Shown: positions 37,002-46,707, counted from the first letter of the stretch. The stretch: 64,000 nt of DNA from Sporolactobacillus sp. Y61 (GCF_040529185.1 NZ_CP159510.1:2108001-2172000); one strand, 5' to 3'. Notes: generated by a model not told the origin, from the sequence alone. Made by a program: numbers and translations.

Positions 37002-37891
37002 TGGGAACAGATCAGGCTGAAAAACTGAGACAGCTCATAAGAAAATATCGCAAAGATCAGTATCATCATGCGGATGTAATTGCTGTCCTCAGTGGAAAAG
37101 GAGGGGTAGGGAAATCGGTTTTCAGTACGAATTTTTCTATAGCCCTTGGCAGGACGGGGAAAAGAGTACTGCTTATTGACCTGGACATCGGGATGGGTAA
37201 CATTGAACACATGCTTGGTCACTTCACTTTATCCAGCGTAGCCGACTGCATCCATGACCATCTGGCCCTGCATGACGCCATCTTTCACGGACCCGGCAAC
37301 CTTTCTTTCATCCCCGGAGGAAACAGCCTTGCTGAATTGTTCCAAATTGATGAGAGAAACATGAACATTTTTCTGAATCAGGTTGATGATCTGAAAAAAA
37401 ATTATGATTACATTATTCTTGATTTCGGAGCAGGAGTAAATCAGAATATGCTTCACTTTTTGCTTGCTGCAAAACGGATGATCCTGATCACGACTCCGGA
37501 ACCTCCTGCTCTGGCGGATGCCTACTCCACGTTAAAAATTATAGGCTTTCATTACCCGAAAATGGACACCTCGATCGTAATCAACATGGTTGACGATCTG
37601 TCAGAGGGGAAAGAAGCATGGAACAGAATTTCTGAAACCGCTGAACGGTTTTTACACATGACCATACACTGGCTGACTTCGCTGCATCGGGATCGGGCGG
37701 TAACCAGGTCGATAAAGGAACAGGTGCCATGTGTTGTTCAATATCCCCGCACCCGTTACAGTATTGAAATGAAACTGCTTGCCGGTGCTTTTCTCACTCA
37801 GAAAGAGGGCTTTCCAAAAGTCCGGCAGGATACCACTTTCGGAGAACGTGTCAGAATACACTTCAGAAGATTGCGAGGTGGAAAGGGATGA
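37001..37891 (+). CDS. flhG: flagellum number/placement ATPase FlhG
   Basis: MinD-like ATPase (YlxH) that works with FlhF and the C-ring. The 296-residue product has the deviant Walker A LSGKGGVGKSVFSTNF, DLDIGMGNIEHMLG, and DYIILDFGAGVNQNMLHF. The start ATG at 37001 overlaps the flhF stop (TAATG); a 5' TTG at 36995 is less likely. Confidence 0.95.
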   Translation: MGTDQAEKLRQLIRKYRKDQYHHADVIAVLSGKGGVGKSVFSTNFSIALGRTGKRVLLIDLDIGMGNIEHMLGHFTLSSVADCIHDHLALHDAIFHGPGNLSFIPGGNSLAELFQIDERNMNIFLNQVDDLKKNYDYIILDFGAGVNQNMLHFLLAAKRMILITTPEPPALADAYSTLKIIGFHYPKMDTSIVINMVDDLSEGKEAWNRISETAERFLHMTIHWLTSLHRDRAVTRSIKEQVPCVVQYPRTRYSIEMKLLAGAFLTQKEGFPKVRQDTTFGERVRIHFRRLRGGKG

Positions 37892-38958
37892 AGCCTGTCC
37901 GTGTGATGGTCGTGGATGACTCAGCCTTTATGAGACAAACGCTGAAAATGATGATTGAAGAAGACCCTGTTTTGCAGGTGGTGACAACAGCAAGAGACGG
38001 GCGGGATGCTTTGATAAAACTGAAAAGGTACCATCCGGATGTGGTTACACTGGATATTATTATGAATGGAGAGATGGACGGACTGCAGACGCTTCACCAT
38101 ATCATGAAGCAAGATCCCACTCCTGTGATTATGGTAAGCGGCGCCTCAGATGAACATGTGAATTATGTCATTGAAGCAATCAGCAGCGGCGCCTTTGATT
38201 TTATTAATAAGCCTTCAGGGAAACAGGCCGACATGGAATCTATTGGAGCTAAGCTACAGTCAAAGATACACCAGGCTGCTTTATCCAGGATCAGGCTTTC
38301 CTCAGCCGATCAGCACATCACAAAGTCTGAGGATACAAATTTATTTTTTCCTTCGCCCGGGGGAAATAACTCTCCTTCGCTCATTGTGATCTGTACATCG
38401 ACGGGCGGACCCAAAGCCCTTCAGACTGTCATACCGGCTTTAAAAAAAGAACTTTCCGTTCCGATAATTATCATTCAGCATATGCCTCCCCGGTTTACAA
38501 AAACGCTGGCCGAACGGCTGAACAGCCTGTCTGAGGTGCAGGTGACCGAAGCTGCTGACGGAGAAATCCTTCAGAATGGCCGGGTTTACATCGCTCCGGG
38601 CGGTCATCATTTGATTATTAAAAAAAATCCGGATGCTCTTTGCTTTCATTTGCTGGATACGCCGGCTGTTCATGGCGTCAAACCGGCGGCTGATGTAACC
38701 CTTGAGTCCCTGACTCATATCCCGGATCTTTCTGTTCTGGTCGCCGTTCTGACGGGTATGGGTAAAGACGGCGCGAGCGGGATTATGCAATTGAAAGAGT
38801 CAGTTCAACAGGTTTACGTCGTCGCTGAATCTGAAGAGACTTCTGTTGTTTTTGGAATGCCGAAAGCGGCAATCAAAACCCATTTGGTAGATGAAGTTTG
38901 CGGAATTGATCATGTGGCGGCATCGATATGCCGCCAGTTTGCACTGAAGGAGGGTTAA
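37888..38958 (+). CDS. cheB: chemotaxis protein-glutamate methylesterase CheB
   Basis: Removes methyl groups from chemoreceptors and deamidates glutamines when phosphorylated by CheA. The 356-residue product has an N-terminal receiver (VMVVDDSAFMRQTLKMM, Asp56 in VVTLDIIM, Ser in IMVSG, Lys in FINKPSG) and a C-terminal methylesterase with catalytic Ser in CTSTGGPKALQTV, His in IIQHMPPRFT and Asp in LTGMGKDGASG. The loop after Asp56 reads MNGEMDGL where receivers usually have MPxMDGL, so the Pro is lost and one residue is inserted. Confidence 0.96.
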   Translation: MKPVRVMVVDDSAFMRQTLKMMIEEDPVLQVVTTARDGRDALIKLKRYHPDVVTLDIIMNGEMDGLQTLHHIMKQDPTPVIMVSGASDEHVNYVIEAISSGAFDFINKPSGKQADMESIGAKLQSKIHQAALSRIRLSSADQHITKSEDTNLFFPSPGGNNSPSLIVICTSTGGPKALQTVIPALKKELSVPIIIIQHMPPRFTKTLAERLNSLSEVQVTEAADGEILQNGRVYIAPGGHHLIIKKNPDALCFHLLDTPAVHGVKPAADVTLESLTHIPDLSVLVAVLTGMGKDGASGIMQLKESVQQVYVVAESEETSVVFGMPKAAIKTHLVDEVCGIDHVAASICRQFALKEG

Positions 38959-38963
38959 GGGTT

Positions 38964-41036
38964 ATGGATATGAATCAATATTTAGGCATTTTTGTTGATG
39001 AAGCCAGGGAACATCTTCAGAACCTGAATGATAAATTGATGGAACTTGAAGATCAGCCCCGGGATCCGGAACTGATCAGCAGCATTTTCAGGTCAGCTCA
39101 TACACTGAAGGGCAGTTCGGGACAAATGGGTTTTGGAAATATGATGAAGCTGACACATACAATGGAAAATGTGTTTGATGCATTGCGTCATCAGAAAATT
39201 ACTGTCTCTTCAGAAATGATTGACAGACTCTTTGAAGCCCTGGACACGCTGGAATCCATGGTTGATTCTGTCGAGCAGGGGGAAAGCGATGAGCAGGATA
39301 TAAACGGCGTTCTTGCTAAACTGCAGGATCTGGTTCAGGCAGATCCGGCTCCGGTTTCAGCAGGCAATGGACGTCAGGATCATATGGATCAATCTGCCGG
39401 CCACTCCCTGCCGAAAATAAATTTTTCAGATTATGACAAGACTGTGATTACCCAGGCAAAGGATCAGAATATGCAGACATTCGTCATTGAGATCACGCTG
39501 CGAAACGACTGTGTACTCAAAGCTGCCAGAGCGCTGATGGTATCCAATGCACTTGAAGAGGCAGGGCATATCATTAAATCTGAGCCATCAACAGAGGACA
39601 TAGAAAAAGAAGCATTTGACAGACAGTTTACATATGTTTATGTCAGCAATATGAGTGCTGAGTCCATTCATAAAAAGGTTATGAACATCTCAGAAATTGA
39701 ACGTGCGGATATTGTTCCTGTTTCAGACCGTTCATTAGAGTCAGAGTCCGGGGAGGAAAAAGCAGATCAATCTGCAAAACCTGCTCAGGCGAAAAAAAGG
39801 GCATCAAACAACCGCGTGCAGGGTTATCGACAGGTAAAACCGGTTGCAAAAACAATTCGCGTAAATTTAGAGCGCCTGGATCATTTACTGAATTTATTTG
39901 AAGAAATGGTTATTGATCGAAGCCGGCTGGAAAGAATAGCGGCATCAATGAACGATCCGGAACTTCAGGAATCTGTGCGTACGATTAAAACGGTCTCGGA
40001 TCAAATGCAGGAAACGATTCTGAATCTCAGAATGGAACCGGTCGAACAGGTATTTAATCGTTTCCCGCGGATGGTGCGCAGCCTGGCAAAGGAGCTGAAT
40101 AAAAAAGTTCATCTCGTCATCAGCGGATCTGAAACGGAACTGGACAGAACGATGATCGATGAACTTGGGGATCCTCTGATGCATATGATCAGAAATTCCA
40201 TGGATCATGGTATTGAACATCCGGACGAGCGCGCCGGAAAGGGCAAGAATCCTGAAGGGACACTGTCACTCCGGGCCTATCACAGCGGGAATCACGTTTT
40301 CATAGAAATAGAGGACGATGGCGCAGGAATCAACAGAGAGCAGGTTCTTAAAAAAGCTCTTCAGAAGAAACTGATTTCTGAAGAAGCCCAGGCATCAATG
40401 ACTGATAAAGATGTTTATCATCTCCTGTTTGAATCAGGTTTCAGCACTTCCGAAAAAATCTCCGACATTTCGGGAAGAGGTGTCGGACTTGATGTTGTCG
40501 AAAGCAAGATTCAGTCAATGAGCGGTTCCGTTCAGGTCGAATCCACCGAAGGGGCGGGTACTAAATTTACAGTCAGACTGCCGCTTACCCTTTCGATAAT
40601 CAGTGCCATGCTTGTCCAATGCGGAAGTGAAGTTTATGCTATCCCCATGACTTCAATTAAAGAGACGGCGCTGAGCCGTCTGGTGAAGCTGCAGACAATC
40701 AGGAATACGCAGGTGATGTCCTATCAAAATCATGTCATGCCGGTGATCGATCTTTCCAGTTATCTCGACATACCGGATCCCCCTGAAATGCGGCAGAACA
40801 GCTCTGGATCAATCATTGTTGTTCATCACGGAAAGAAAATGGCGGGACTTGCTGTTGAAAAAATACTGGGTTATCAGGATATCGTGATTAAACCGCTTGG
40901 AAAATACCTGGAAAATGTTAAAGGATTCTCTGGTGCAACCATTCTTGGAGATGGGAAAGTGTCGCTCATTCTTGATTGCCAGGTCATCATTGAGGGACAG
41001 CAGAAACAAACAAAATGTCTGAGGAGGGTTGACTGA
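38964..41036 (+). CDS. cheA: chemotaxis sensor histidine kinase CheA
   Basis: Receptor-coupled kinase that phosphorylates CheY and CheB. The 690-residue product has the P1 domain with the phospho-His in FRSAHTLKGSSGQMGF, P2 (about residues 165-255), dimerisation P3 (about 295-355), the ATP-binding P4 with MIRNSMDHGIEHPDER, EDDGAGIN and ISGRGVGLDVV, and the CheW-like P5. The ATG at 38964 follows AAGGAGGGT by 8 bases; the longer frame from 38928 overlaps cheB. Confidence 0.97.
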   Translation: MDMNQYLGIFVDEAREHLQNLNDKLMELEDQPRDPELISSIFRSAHTLKGSSGQMGFGNMMKLTHTMENVFDALRHQKITVSSEMIDRLFEALDTLESMVDSVEQGESDEQDINGVLAKLQDLVQADPAPVSAGNGRQDHMDQSAGHSLPKINFSDYDKTVITQAKDQNMQTFVIEITLRNDCVLKAARALMVSNALEEAGHIIKSEPSTEDIEKEAFDRQFTYVYVSNMSAESIHKKVMNISEIERADIVPVSDRSLESESGEEKADQSAKPAQAKKRASNNRVQGYRQVKPVAKTIRVNLERLDHLLNLFEEMVIDRSRLERIAASMNDPELQESVRTIKTVSDQMQETILNLRMEPVEQVFNRFPRMVRSLAKELNKKVHLVISGSETELDRTMIDELGDPLMHMIRNSMDHGIEHPDERAGKGKNPEGTLSLRAYHSGNHVFIEIEDDGAGINREQVLKKALQKKLISEEAQASMTDKDVYHLLFESGFSTSEKISDISGRGVGLDVVESKIQSMSGSVQVESTEGAGTKFTVRLPLTLSIISAMLVQCGSEVYAIPMTSIKETALSRLVKLQTIRNTQVMSYQNHVMPVIDLSSYLDIPDPPEMRQNSSGSIIVVHHGKKMAGLAVEKILGYQDIVIKPLGKYLENVKGFSGATILGDGKVSLILDCQVIIEGQQKQTKCLRRVD

Positions 41037-41506
41037 TGGCAACAGGCGAAGAAATGACGAAGGTTGTTCTTTTTGATTTAGATCATGAAACATACGGTGT
41101 CCCTGTAGAACAGGTGCTGTCTATTGAACCGTTTCAGACGGTCACACGCGTCCCGCACGCCGCAGATTTTGTCAGCGGAGTGATGAACCTTCGCGGTGCC
41201 ATTATACCTGTTATCGATATACGCAGAAGATTGAACATGGGCCATGCCGCTGTAACAAAAGAAAGCCGTGTCATTGTTGTTGAAGAAGGAGACGTTCAGG
41301 CTGGTCTCCTTGTTGATATGGCAAGGGAAGTTGCGGATATTCCGGCAGGCGGTATTGAGAAGACACCGGACATCGTTGGCGGACCTGAGGCGCGTTTTAT
41401 CAGCGGTGTCGCAAAAATCAGTCAGGACCGGCTGCTCGTTCTGTTAAATCTGGAACAGGTTCTAAATGACAGGGAAATTGAGGATTTGAAAAATATTGAA
41501 AGGTAG
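41036..41506 (+). CDS. cheW: chemotaxis coupling protein CheW
   Basis: Adaptor linking receptors to CheA. The 156-residue product has the two SH3-like subdomains with VVLFDLDHETYGVPVEQVLSI, VMNLRGAIIPVIDIRRRL and FISGVAKISQDRLLVLLNLEQVL. It overlaps the cheA stop by one base. Confidence 0.96.
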   Translation: MATGEEMTKVVLFDLDHETYGVPVEQVLSIEPFQTVTRVPHAADFVSGVMNLRGAIIPVIDIRRRLNMGHAAVTKESRVIVVEEGDVQAGLLVDMAREVADIPAGGIEKTPDIVGGPEARFISGVAKISQDRLLVLLNLEQVLNDREIEDLKNIER

Positions 41507-41512
41507 TTCCGA

Positions 41513-42130
41513 ATGATGTACCGATTAACCGATTTGCAGTCGGAGCATCTGGATCTGCTGAAAGAAGCAGGCAATGTCGGTGCTGCACATGCTGCGACAT
41601 CCCTGTCTGTTCTGCTGAACCGGCGGATTAATATGAATGTTCCTTCTGTTCAGGTCATTCCGCTAAATGAAATCACCTGTAAAGAGACGGAAAAATATGT
41701 CGCTGCAACCCTTATCAATATTAATGGAGATCTGAAAGGCTGCTTCTTCATGATCGTCGAAGTGGATTCGGCAAATCAGTTAATCCAGTCATTTCTGCCC
41801 GGGGGATCTGTGACCGATGAGGACATAGGCAAATCGGCATTCTGTGAGCTGAGCAACATTCTTTGTGGTTCCTATTTAACCGCACTCTCTTCGTTTCTTC
41901 AAATCCGAATGACCCAGTCACCTCCGGCTTTGGCAGTGGATATGGCGGGCGCTATTCTGGGTGAAGGGATGATTGAGCTGTCCCGCTGTGATGATTATGT
42001 ACTCCTGATCGATACTGTATTAGTTGATGGCAGCAGGCAAAAAAATCTGGAGGGAGAATTCCTTTTTCTCCCCTTTCCCGATTCGGTAGATCGGCTCTTT
42101 ACGTTGACAGAAGGGAAGTTTTTCAGGTGA
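41513..42130 (+). CDS. cheC: CheY-P phosphatase CheC
   Basis: Adaptation protein that dephosphorylates CheY-P and is stimulated by CheD. The 205-residue product has two phosphatase helices with the Glu-x-x-Asn pattern: LKEAGNVGAAHAATSL near residue 15 and FCELSNILCGSYLTAL near residue 110. Starts at 41513 or 41516 are both possible. It overlaps cheD by 4 bases, matching the CheC-CheD functional pair. Confidence 0.95.
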   Translation: MMYRLTDLQSEHLDLLKEAGNVGAAHAATSLSVLLNRRINMNVPSVQVIPLNEITCKETEKYVAATLININGDLKGCFFMIVEVDSANQLIQSFLPGGSVTDEDIGKSAFCELSNILCGSYLTALSSFLQIRMTQSPPALAVDMAGAILGEGMIELSRCDDYVLLIDTVLVDGSRQKNLEGEFLFLPFPDSVDRLFTLTEGKFFR

Positions 42131-42609
42131 CTTTCGTAGGTATGTCGGAAATCAGGTACGTAAGGAAACCTGAAAAGATGAAAACGATGGGCCTGGGTTC
42201 CTGTGTCGGGGTCGTTGTTTATCATCAGTCATCTGGAATTGCAGGTATGGCTCATATTATGCTTCCCGATTCCGCTCTGTCCCGGGTCAGGCCTTTTTCA
42301 CCGGGAAAGTATGCAGATACTGCAGTTCCCGAATTAATTCATGTCCTGTCAGATCTCCATGGTCTCCCGCTTAACGGGTTGAAAGCCAAAATGGCGGGAG
42401 GGGCGGAAATGTTCAAATCGTTCTCGAATGCTCAAGCAGGCAGTATCGGGAAAAGGAATGTTGATGCCGTCCACAGACAGCTGAACCAGTTTGGCATTCC
42501 CGTCGTAGCCGAAGATACGGGGGACAGCTATGGGCGGACCATTGAGTTTGACCCGGAGTCCGGTACCTTGATGATTCAGACCATACTTCATGGCAAACTG
42601 CTCATTTAG
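42127..42609 (+). CDS. cheD: chemoreceptor glutamine deamidase CheD
   Basis: Deamidates receptor glutamines and is recruited by CheC. The 160-residue product has the catalytic Cys in TMGLGSCVGVVVYH, the His in GMAHIMLP, and the KMAGGAEMF loop. The start is GTG at 42127, overlapping cheC. Confidence 0.95.
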   Translation: MTFVGMSEIRYVRKPEKMKTMGLGSCVGVVVYHQSSGIAGMAHIMLPDSALSRVRPFSPGKYADTAVPELIHVLSDLHGLPLNGLKAKMAGGAEMFKSFSNAQAGSIGKRNVDAVHRQLNQFGIPVVAEDTGDSYGRTIEFDPESGTLMIQTILHGKLLI

Positions 42610-42632
42610 TCAGCATAACGGGAGGAATACAT

Positions 42633-43403
42633 ATGGCAAAATCAGAATCACAAGAGCAGGAGTACTGGAGACTCTGGACTCAGTCCCATACTGAGGATGC
42701 AGCTAATGCCCTGATCCAGATGTATATGCCTCTTGTGCAGTATCATGTCCGGCGGATCAGTGCCAGTTTACCTAAAAATATTGATCGCGGGGAATTAAAA
42801 AGTTATGGTCTGCTCGGGCTTTATGATGCTTTGAAGAAGTTTGACCGTCATCGGGATCTGAAGTTTGATACTTACGCTTCTTTTCGCATCAGGGGAGCCA
42901 TTCTTGATGGTTTGCGCAAAGAGGATTGGATGCCGCGATCCGTTCGTGAAAAAAGTAAGAGGATCGAACGGGCTGCTGAGCAAATAGAGCAGGAAAAGAA
43001 ACGTTCCGCCTCTCTTGAGGAAGTAGCCGAAGCCTGCGGCATGACTGATCAGGAAGTGTCTCAGATCATTTCAGAAGGACTGTTCTCAAATCTTTTATCG
43101 CTGGACGATGTTTTTCCGGCAGGAAGTTCTGATCATGCACCTGCCACATTCGAGGACACGGCTGCCGTATTACCGGATCAGCACGTACTTGATGAAGAAA
43201 ACAAACAGAGGCTGGCCGAAGAAATAGACAAATTAAATGAGAAAGAAAGACTGGTCGTCTCATTATTCTATTATGACGGACTGACCTTAACGGAAATCGG
43301 CAAGGTATTAAGTCTGTCAACATCCCGGATTTCTCAGATTCACAGCAAAGCACTGTTTAAACTGCGGCAGTTTCTTGTGACAAAAGAAAATGAACGGTTA
43401 TAA
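42633..43403 (+). CDS. sigD: RNA polymerase sigma-D (flagellar sigma 28)
   Basis: Sigma factor for flagellin, motility and autolysin genes. The 256-residue product has region 2 (KFDRHRDLKFDTYASFRIRGAILDGLRKEDW, with the -10-recognising helix) and region 4 (LTLTEIGKVLSLSTSRISQIHSKAL, the HTH). An AACGGGAGGAAT site precedes the ATG. The gene is near the end of the operon it partly controls, consistent with the sigma-D promoter upstream of flgB. Confidence 0.97.
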   Translation: MAKSESQEQEYWRLWTQSHTEDAANALIQMYMPLVQYHVRRISASLPKNIDRGELKSYGLLGLYDALKKFDRHRDLKFDTYASFRIRGAILDGLRKEDWMPRSVREKSKRIERAAEQIEQEKKRSASLEEVAEACGMTDQEVSQIISEGLFSNLLSLDDVFPAGSSDHAPATFEDTAAVLPDQHVLDEENKQRLAEEIDKLNEKERLVVSLFYYDGLTLTEIGKVLSLSTSRISQIHSKALFKLRQFLVTKENERL

Positions 43404-43417
43404 AGGAGAGAAAATGG

Positions 43418-43996
43418 ATGATTGCCTTCTGGACGGCTTTGAACTTTGTACTCATCTTGCTGGCGTTTTATCTGATCGTACTTCTATATCAAAAAATTCG
43501 TCTGCTTCATGAAAGGGATCCGCGGAAATTTGCAGATGACCTGCAACGTGCCTTTGATACTCACCTGAAAGAGATGAGAGAAGAAAATGACCGCCTGATT
43601 CGTGAACTGGCTCATTATCAGCAGACTGAGACAGACGGGCGAGCGCATGAAGTCGATCCGACTGATTCGGGTACGCTTAAGTCGGATTCCTCTGCCGACG
43701 CTGCCGTTGTGGAAAACAGCAAAGCCTTTCGTCAGGTACTCAGTCAGTCGCTCGACGCTAACACGGACGGAGGAGCACCTGGTCCGGTGGATTCTCCGGC
43801 AGAGCCCGGCAAACCTCAGGAAGAATGGACACCACCGGTAGAAGGTATAAAGGATAAATGGGAACAGTCAGTCTATATTCGCGCCTTAAAACTGAAGCAG
43901 GAAGGAAAGACCAATGCTGAAATAGCCAAAAGGCTGAACCGCGGAGAAGCAGAAGTAGAACTGCTGTTAAAATTCCGCGAAAACAGGCATACCTGA
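43418..43996 (+). CDS. swrB: SwrB-like flagellar assembly activator
   Basis: The last gene of the fla/che operon, at the position of B. subtilis swrB (ylxL), which promotes completion of the basal body and swarming. The 192-residue product has a membrane anchor at residues 4-24, a coiled coil (about 30-65), a low-complexity proline-rich linker and a C-terminal HTH-like segment (ALKLKQEGKTNAEIAKRLNRGEAEVELLLKF). The assignment rests on position and domain order; sequence identity is probably modest. Confidence 0.85.
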   Translation: MIAFWTALNFVLILLAFYLIVLLYQKIRLLHERDPRKFADDLQRAFDTHLKEMREENDRLIRELAHYQQTETDGRAHEVDPTDSGTLKSDSSADAAVVENSKAFRQVLSQSLDANTDGGAPGPVDSPAEPGKPQEEWTPPVEGIKDKWEQSVYIRALKLKQEGKTNAEIAKRLNRGEAEVELLLKFRENRHT

Positions 43997-43998
43997 AC

Positions 43999-44027
43999 TT
44001 GTCACTGCACCTGCTTTGTGGTATATT
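43999..44027 (+). promoter_or_regulatory. sigma-A promoter for rpsB-tsf
   Basis: TTGTCA at 43999-44004, a 17-base spacer and TATATT at 44022-44027, directly after the swrB stop. It precedes a structured leader and rpsB. Confidence 0.7.
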
Positions 44028-44138
44028 AACATTTGGTGTCAATCACACACGGCGGCTGATCCGTACGAGGGTGCTGAGTACTCAGTTTCGTACGAATAAG
44101 AGGCTGTCGGCGGAATAAAACCAACAGGAGGAATTTGC
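44028..44138 (+). promoter_or_regulatory. structured 5' leader of rpsB
   Basis: The roughly 110 bases between promoter and start codon hold a stem CGTACGA (44062-44068) / TCGTACG (44088-44094) enclosing CTGAGT-ACTCAG, and a CAGGAGGAATTTG site before the ATG. A ribosomal-protein autoregulatory leader is plausible, but I cannot assign a known family. Confidence 0.45.
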
Positions 44139-44897
44139 ATGTCAGTTATTACTATGAAGCAGCTTCTGGAATCCGGTGTTCATTTCGGACATCAGACCCG
44201 TCGCTGGAATCCAAAAATGAAACCCTATATCTTTACGGAGAGAAACGGTATTTACATCATCGATCTCCAGAAAACGGTGAAAAAAGTCGAAGAAGCCTAC
44301 CAGTATGTCAGAGACATTGCTGCTGAAGGTGGAAAAATTCTGTTTGTAGGAACGAAGAAGCAGGCACAGGATTCTGTTAAAGCTGAAGCTGAACGTTCAG
44401 GACAGTTTTATGTCAATCAGCGCTGGCTTGGCGGAACGCTGACCAATTTTGAAACCATACGTAAGAGAATCAAACATTTGAAAGACCTTGAAAAGATGCA
44501 GGAAGACGGGACCTTTGATGTTTTGCCGAAAAAGGAAGTTGTCGGCCTGAAGAAGGAAATGGCGAAACTGGAGAAATTTCTTGGTGGCATCAAAGACATG
44601 GAAAGCCTGCCTCAGGCTCTGTTTGTTATTGATCCACGTAAAGAAAGAATTGCTATTGCTGAAGCACGTAAACTTCATATCCCGATTATCGCTATCGTAG
44701 ATACAAACTGCGATCCTGATGAAATAGATGTCATTATTCCGGGAAATGATGATGCCATTCGCGCTGTAAAGCTTTTGACCGGAAAAATGGCAGATGCCGT
44801 TCTGGAAGCGAATCAGGGAGAAGAAAACAGCGACGCCGCAGAAGAAATGGCTGAAACGAAGAATTCAGCAAACGAAGAACCCGTTAAAGCTGAATAA
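44139..44897 (+). CDS. rpsB: 30S ribosomal protein S2
   Basis: Small-subunit protein that joins late in assembly and helps recruit S1. The 252-residue product begins [20 protein letters not shown] with the [24 protein letters not shown] and [21 protein letters not shown] blocks. The C-terminal tail (about 225-252) is acidic and rich in Glu/Ala. It has its own promoter and leader and is followed by tsf, as in most bacteria. Confidence 0.98.
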   Translation: MSVITMKQLLESGVHFGHQTRRWNPKMKPYIFTERNGIYIIDLQKTVKKVEEAYQYVRDIAAEGGKILFVGTKKQAQDSVKAEAERSGQFYVNQRWLGGTLTNFETIRKRIKHLKDLEKMQEDGTFDVLPKKEVVGLKKEMAKLEKFLGGIKDMESLPQALFVIDPRKERIAIAEARKLHIPIIAIVDTNCDPDEIDVIIPGNDDAIRAVKLLTGKMADAVLEANQGEENSDAAEEMAETKNSANEEPVKAE

Positions 44898-44914
44898 ACA
44901 TTTGATTCTTTTTA

Positions 44915-44953
44915 CAGGGTGATAAGGGGAAAATGCCCTTTATCACTCTTTTC
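44915..44953 (+). terminator. weak hairpin between rpsB and tsf
   Basis: GGGTGATAAGGG pairs with CCCTTTATCACTC with a bulge, followed by TTTTC. Probably a partial terminator or attenuator that adjusts tsf relative to rpsB. Confidence 0.5.
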
Positions 44954-44984
44954 ACGAAAAAAACAGATGTCAGGAGGATGTGTA

Positions 44985-45869
44985 GTGACAGCAATCAATG
45001 CAAAACTTGTTAAAGAGCTTCGTGATCTTACCGGTGCAGGTATTATGGATTGCAAGCGCGCACTGACGGAAACAGACGGGGATATTAAGAAAGCAATCGA
45101 TGTCCTTCGTGAAAAAGGAATTGCGAAGGCAGCCAAAAAGTCGGGCCGTGTTGCCGCTGAAGGCTTGACTGAAATTAAAGTTGAAGGAAATAAAGCTGTG
45201 GCACTGGAAGTCAATTCTGAAACGGACTTTGTGGCAAAAAATAATGAATTTAAACAGTTGCTGGATAAGCTTGCCGGACACCTTCTGAAGGAAGAGCCGG
45301 CTGACGTTGAGGAAGCACTGGGCCAGAAACTGGCGGGTACAGAGGGTACTGTCGCCGATTATATTACATCGGCTATTGCCAAAATTGGTGAAAAAATTGC
45401 CCTGCGCCGTTTCAAAGTGATTCACAAAAAGGATACGGATATATTTGGTGCGTATCTGCATATGGGTGGGCGGATTGCCGCTCTTGTCAGTCTGACCGGA
45501 GAAAATGAATCGGTGGCAAAGGATGTGGCGATGCACATAGCAGCCATTAAACCTCAATATCTCACGGAGAAGGAAATTCCCGATCATATTGTCACACATG
45601 AAAAAGAAGTCCTGAAACAGGAAGCGCTGGGTGAAGGAAAGCCGGAAAACATCGTTGAAAAAATGGTTACAGGACGGCTGAAAAAGTTCTTTAAGGAAAT
45701 TTGCCTCGTTGATCAGCCTTTCGTTAAGGACGGAGATATTACAGTAAAGGAATTTCTGAAACAGAATCATGCAGAGGTAAACGCTTTTGTCCGGTATGAA
45801 GTAGGCGAGGGAATTGAGAAGAAAGCAGAAAATTTTGCTGATGAAGTCAAAGCACAAATGAAGCAATAA
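44985..45869 (+). CDS. tsf: translation elongation factor Ts
   Basis: GDP exchange factor for EF-Tu. The 294-residue product has the N-terminal [25 protein letters not shown] signature and the [14 protein letters not shown] block. The start is GTG at 44985, about 8 bases after CAGGAGG; the longer frame from 44919 begins inside the upstream hairpin. It is followed by an intrinsic terminator. Confidence 0.97.
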   Translation: MTAINAKLVKELRDLTGAGIMDCKRALTETDGDIKKAIDVLREKGIAKAAKKSGRVAAEGLTEIKVEGNKAVALEVNSETDFVAKNNEFKQLLDKLAGHLLKEEPADVEEALGQKLAGTEGTVADYITSAIAKIGEKIALRRFKVIHKKDTDIFGAYLHMGGRIAALVSLTGENESVAKDVAMHIAAIKPQYLTEKEIPDHIVTHEKEVLKQEALGEGKPENIVEKMVTGRLKKFFKEICLVDQPFVKDGDITVKEFLKQNHAEVNAFVRYEVGEGIEKKAENFADEVKAQMKQ

Positions 45870-45920
45870 TCTGCATCTGCAGGTTTGCCGGTCAGGCACC
45901 CTGCTATAACGGGTCAACAT

Positions 45921-45952
45921 AAACGGGGCACACTTCACGTGTCCCGTTTTTT
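45921..45952 (+). terminator. intrinsic terminator between tsf and pyrH
   Basis: AAACGGGGCAC pairs with GTGTCCCGTTT (11 bp with one G-T) around a 7-base loop, followed by TTT. It lies 51 bases after the tsf stop. Confidence 0.8.
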
Positions 45953-45979
45953 AAAAAGTGTACAGAGGGGTAGATGAAG

Positions 45980-46705
45980 ATGACCGAGAAAGCCAAATAT
46001 AAACGGGTGATCTTGAAATTAAGCGGAGAGGCATTGGCCGGATCGAGTGGCTTCGGCATTGATCCGAAGGTGATCCGCTCGATTACGAAGCAGGTGAAAG
46101 AGGTTGTAGAGCTGAACGTGGAGGTAGCGATCGTTGTCGGAGCCGGAAATATCTGGCGTGGGAAAAACGGGAGCGAAATGGGCATGGATCGTGCTCAGGC
46201 TGATTATATGGGCATGCTGGCAACCGTTCTTAATGCGCTTGCACTTCAGGACAGTCTCGAAAGTTTGGGTGTTGGAACACGTGTCCAGACTTCGATAGAG
46301 ATGCGTCAGGTCGCTGAGCCCTATATTCGCCGGAAGGCTATCCGTCACCTTGAAAAGGGCAGAGTTGTCATTTTTGCAGCCGGAACCGGTAATCCATATT
46401 TCTCGACAGACACAACAGCAGCACTGAGGGCTGCTGAGATTGAGGCAGATGTGATATTAATGGCTAAAAACGATGTGGATGGGGTTTATTCGGCTGATCC
46501 TAAAGTAGATAAATCCGCAAAAAAATATAAGGAAATTTCCTATCTCAGAGTCCTTAATGATGGCCTGCAGGTTATGGATTCTACAGCTTCGTCTTTAAGC
46601 ATGGATAATAACATCCCATTAGTTGTATTCTCACTCGGGCAAGAAGGAAATATTAAACGAGCCGTTCTTGGTGAAGATATCGGCACAGTCGTAAAGGGGA
46701 GATAA
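45980..46705 (+). CDS. pyrH: UMP kinase
   Basis: Phosphorylates UMP to UDP for pyrimidine nucleotide synthesis; bacterial-type amino acid kinase fold. The product has [48 protein letters not shown], and [19 protein letters not shown]. The ATG at 45980 lies 9 bases after AGAGGGG and gives 241 residues; the in-frame ATG at 45974 is only 3 bases from it. Confidence 0.96.
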   Translation: MTEKAKYKRVILKLSGEALAGSSGFGIDPKVIRSITKQVKEVVELNVEVAIVVGAGNIWRGKNGSEMGMDRAQADYMGMLATVLNALALQDSLESLGVGTRVQTSIEMRQVAEPYIRRKAIRHLEKGRVVIFAAGTGNPYFSTDTTAALRAAEIEADVILMAKNDVDGVYSADPKVDKSAKKYKEISYLRVLNDGLQVMDSTASSLSMDNNIPLVVFSLGQEGNIKRAVLGEDIGTVVKGR

Positions 46706-46707
46706 AC

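Noticed and set aside
16025..43996. A novel secretion or defence system
   Set aside because: Every gene here corresponds to a known flagellar, chemotaxis or motility-regulation family in the usual order; there are no defence-type genes.
44970..45938. A 322-residue open frame on the minus strand opposite tsf
   Set aside because: It is antisense to the conserved tsf gene and has no ribosome binding site or recognisable domain; its Phe/Cys-rich composition is what antisense of a lysine-rich gene gives.
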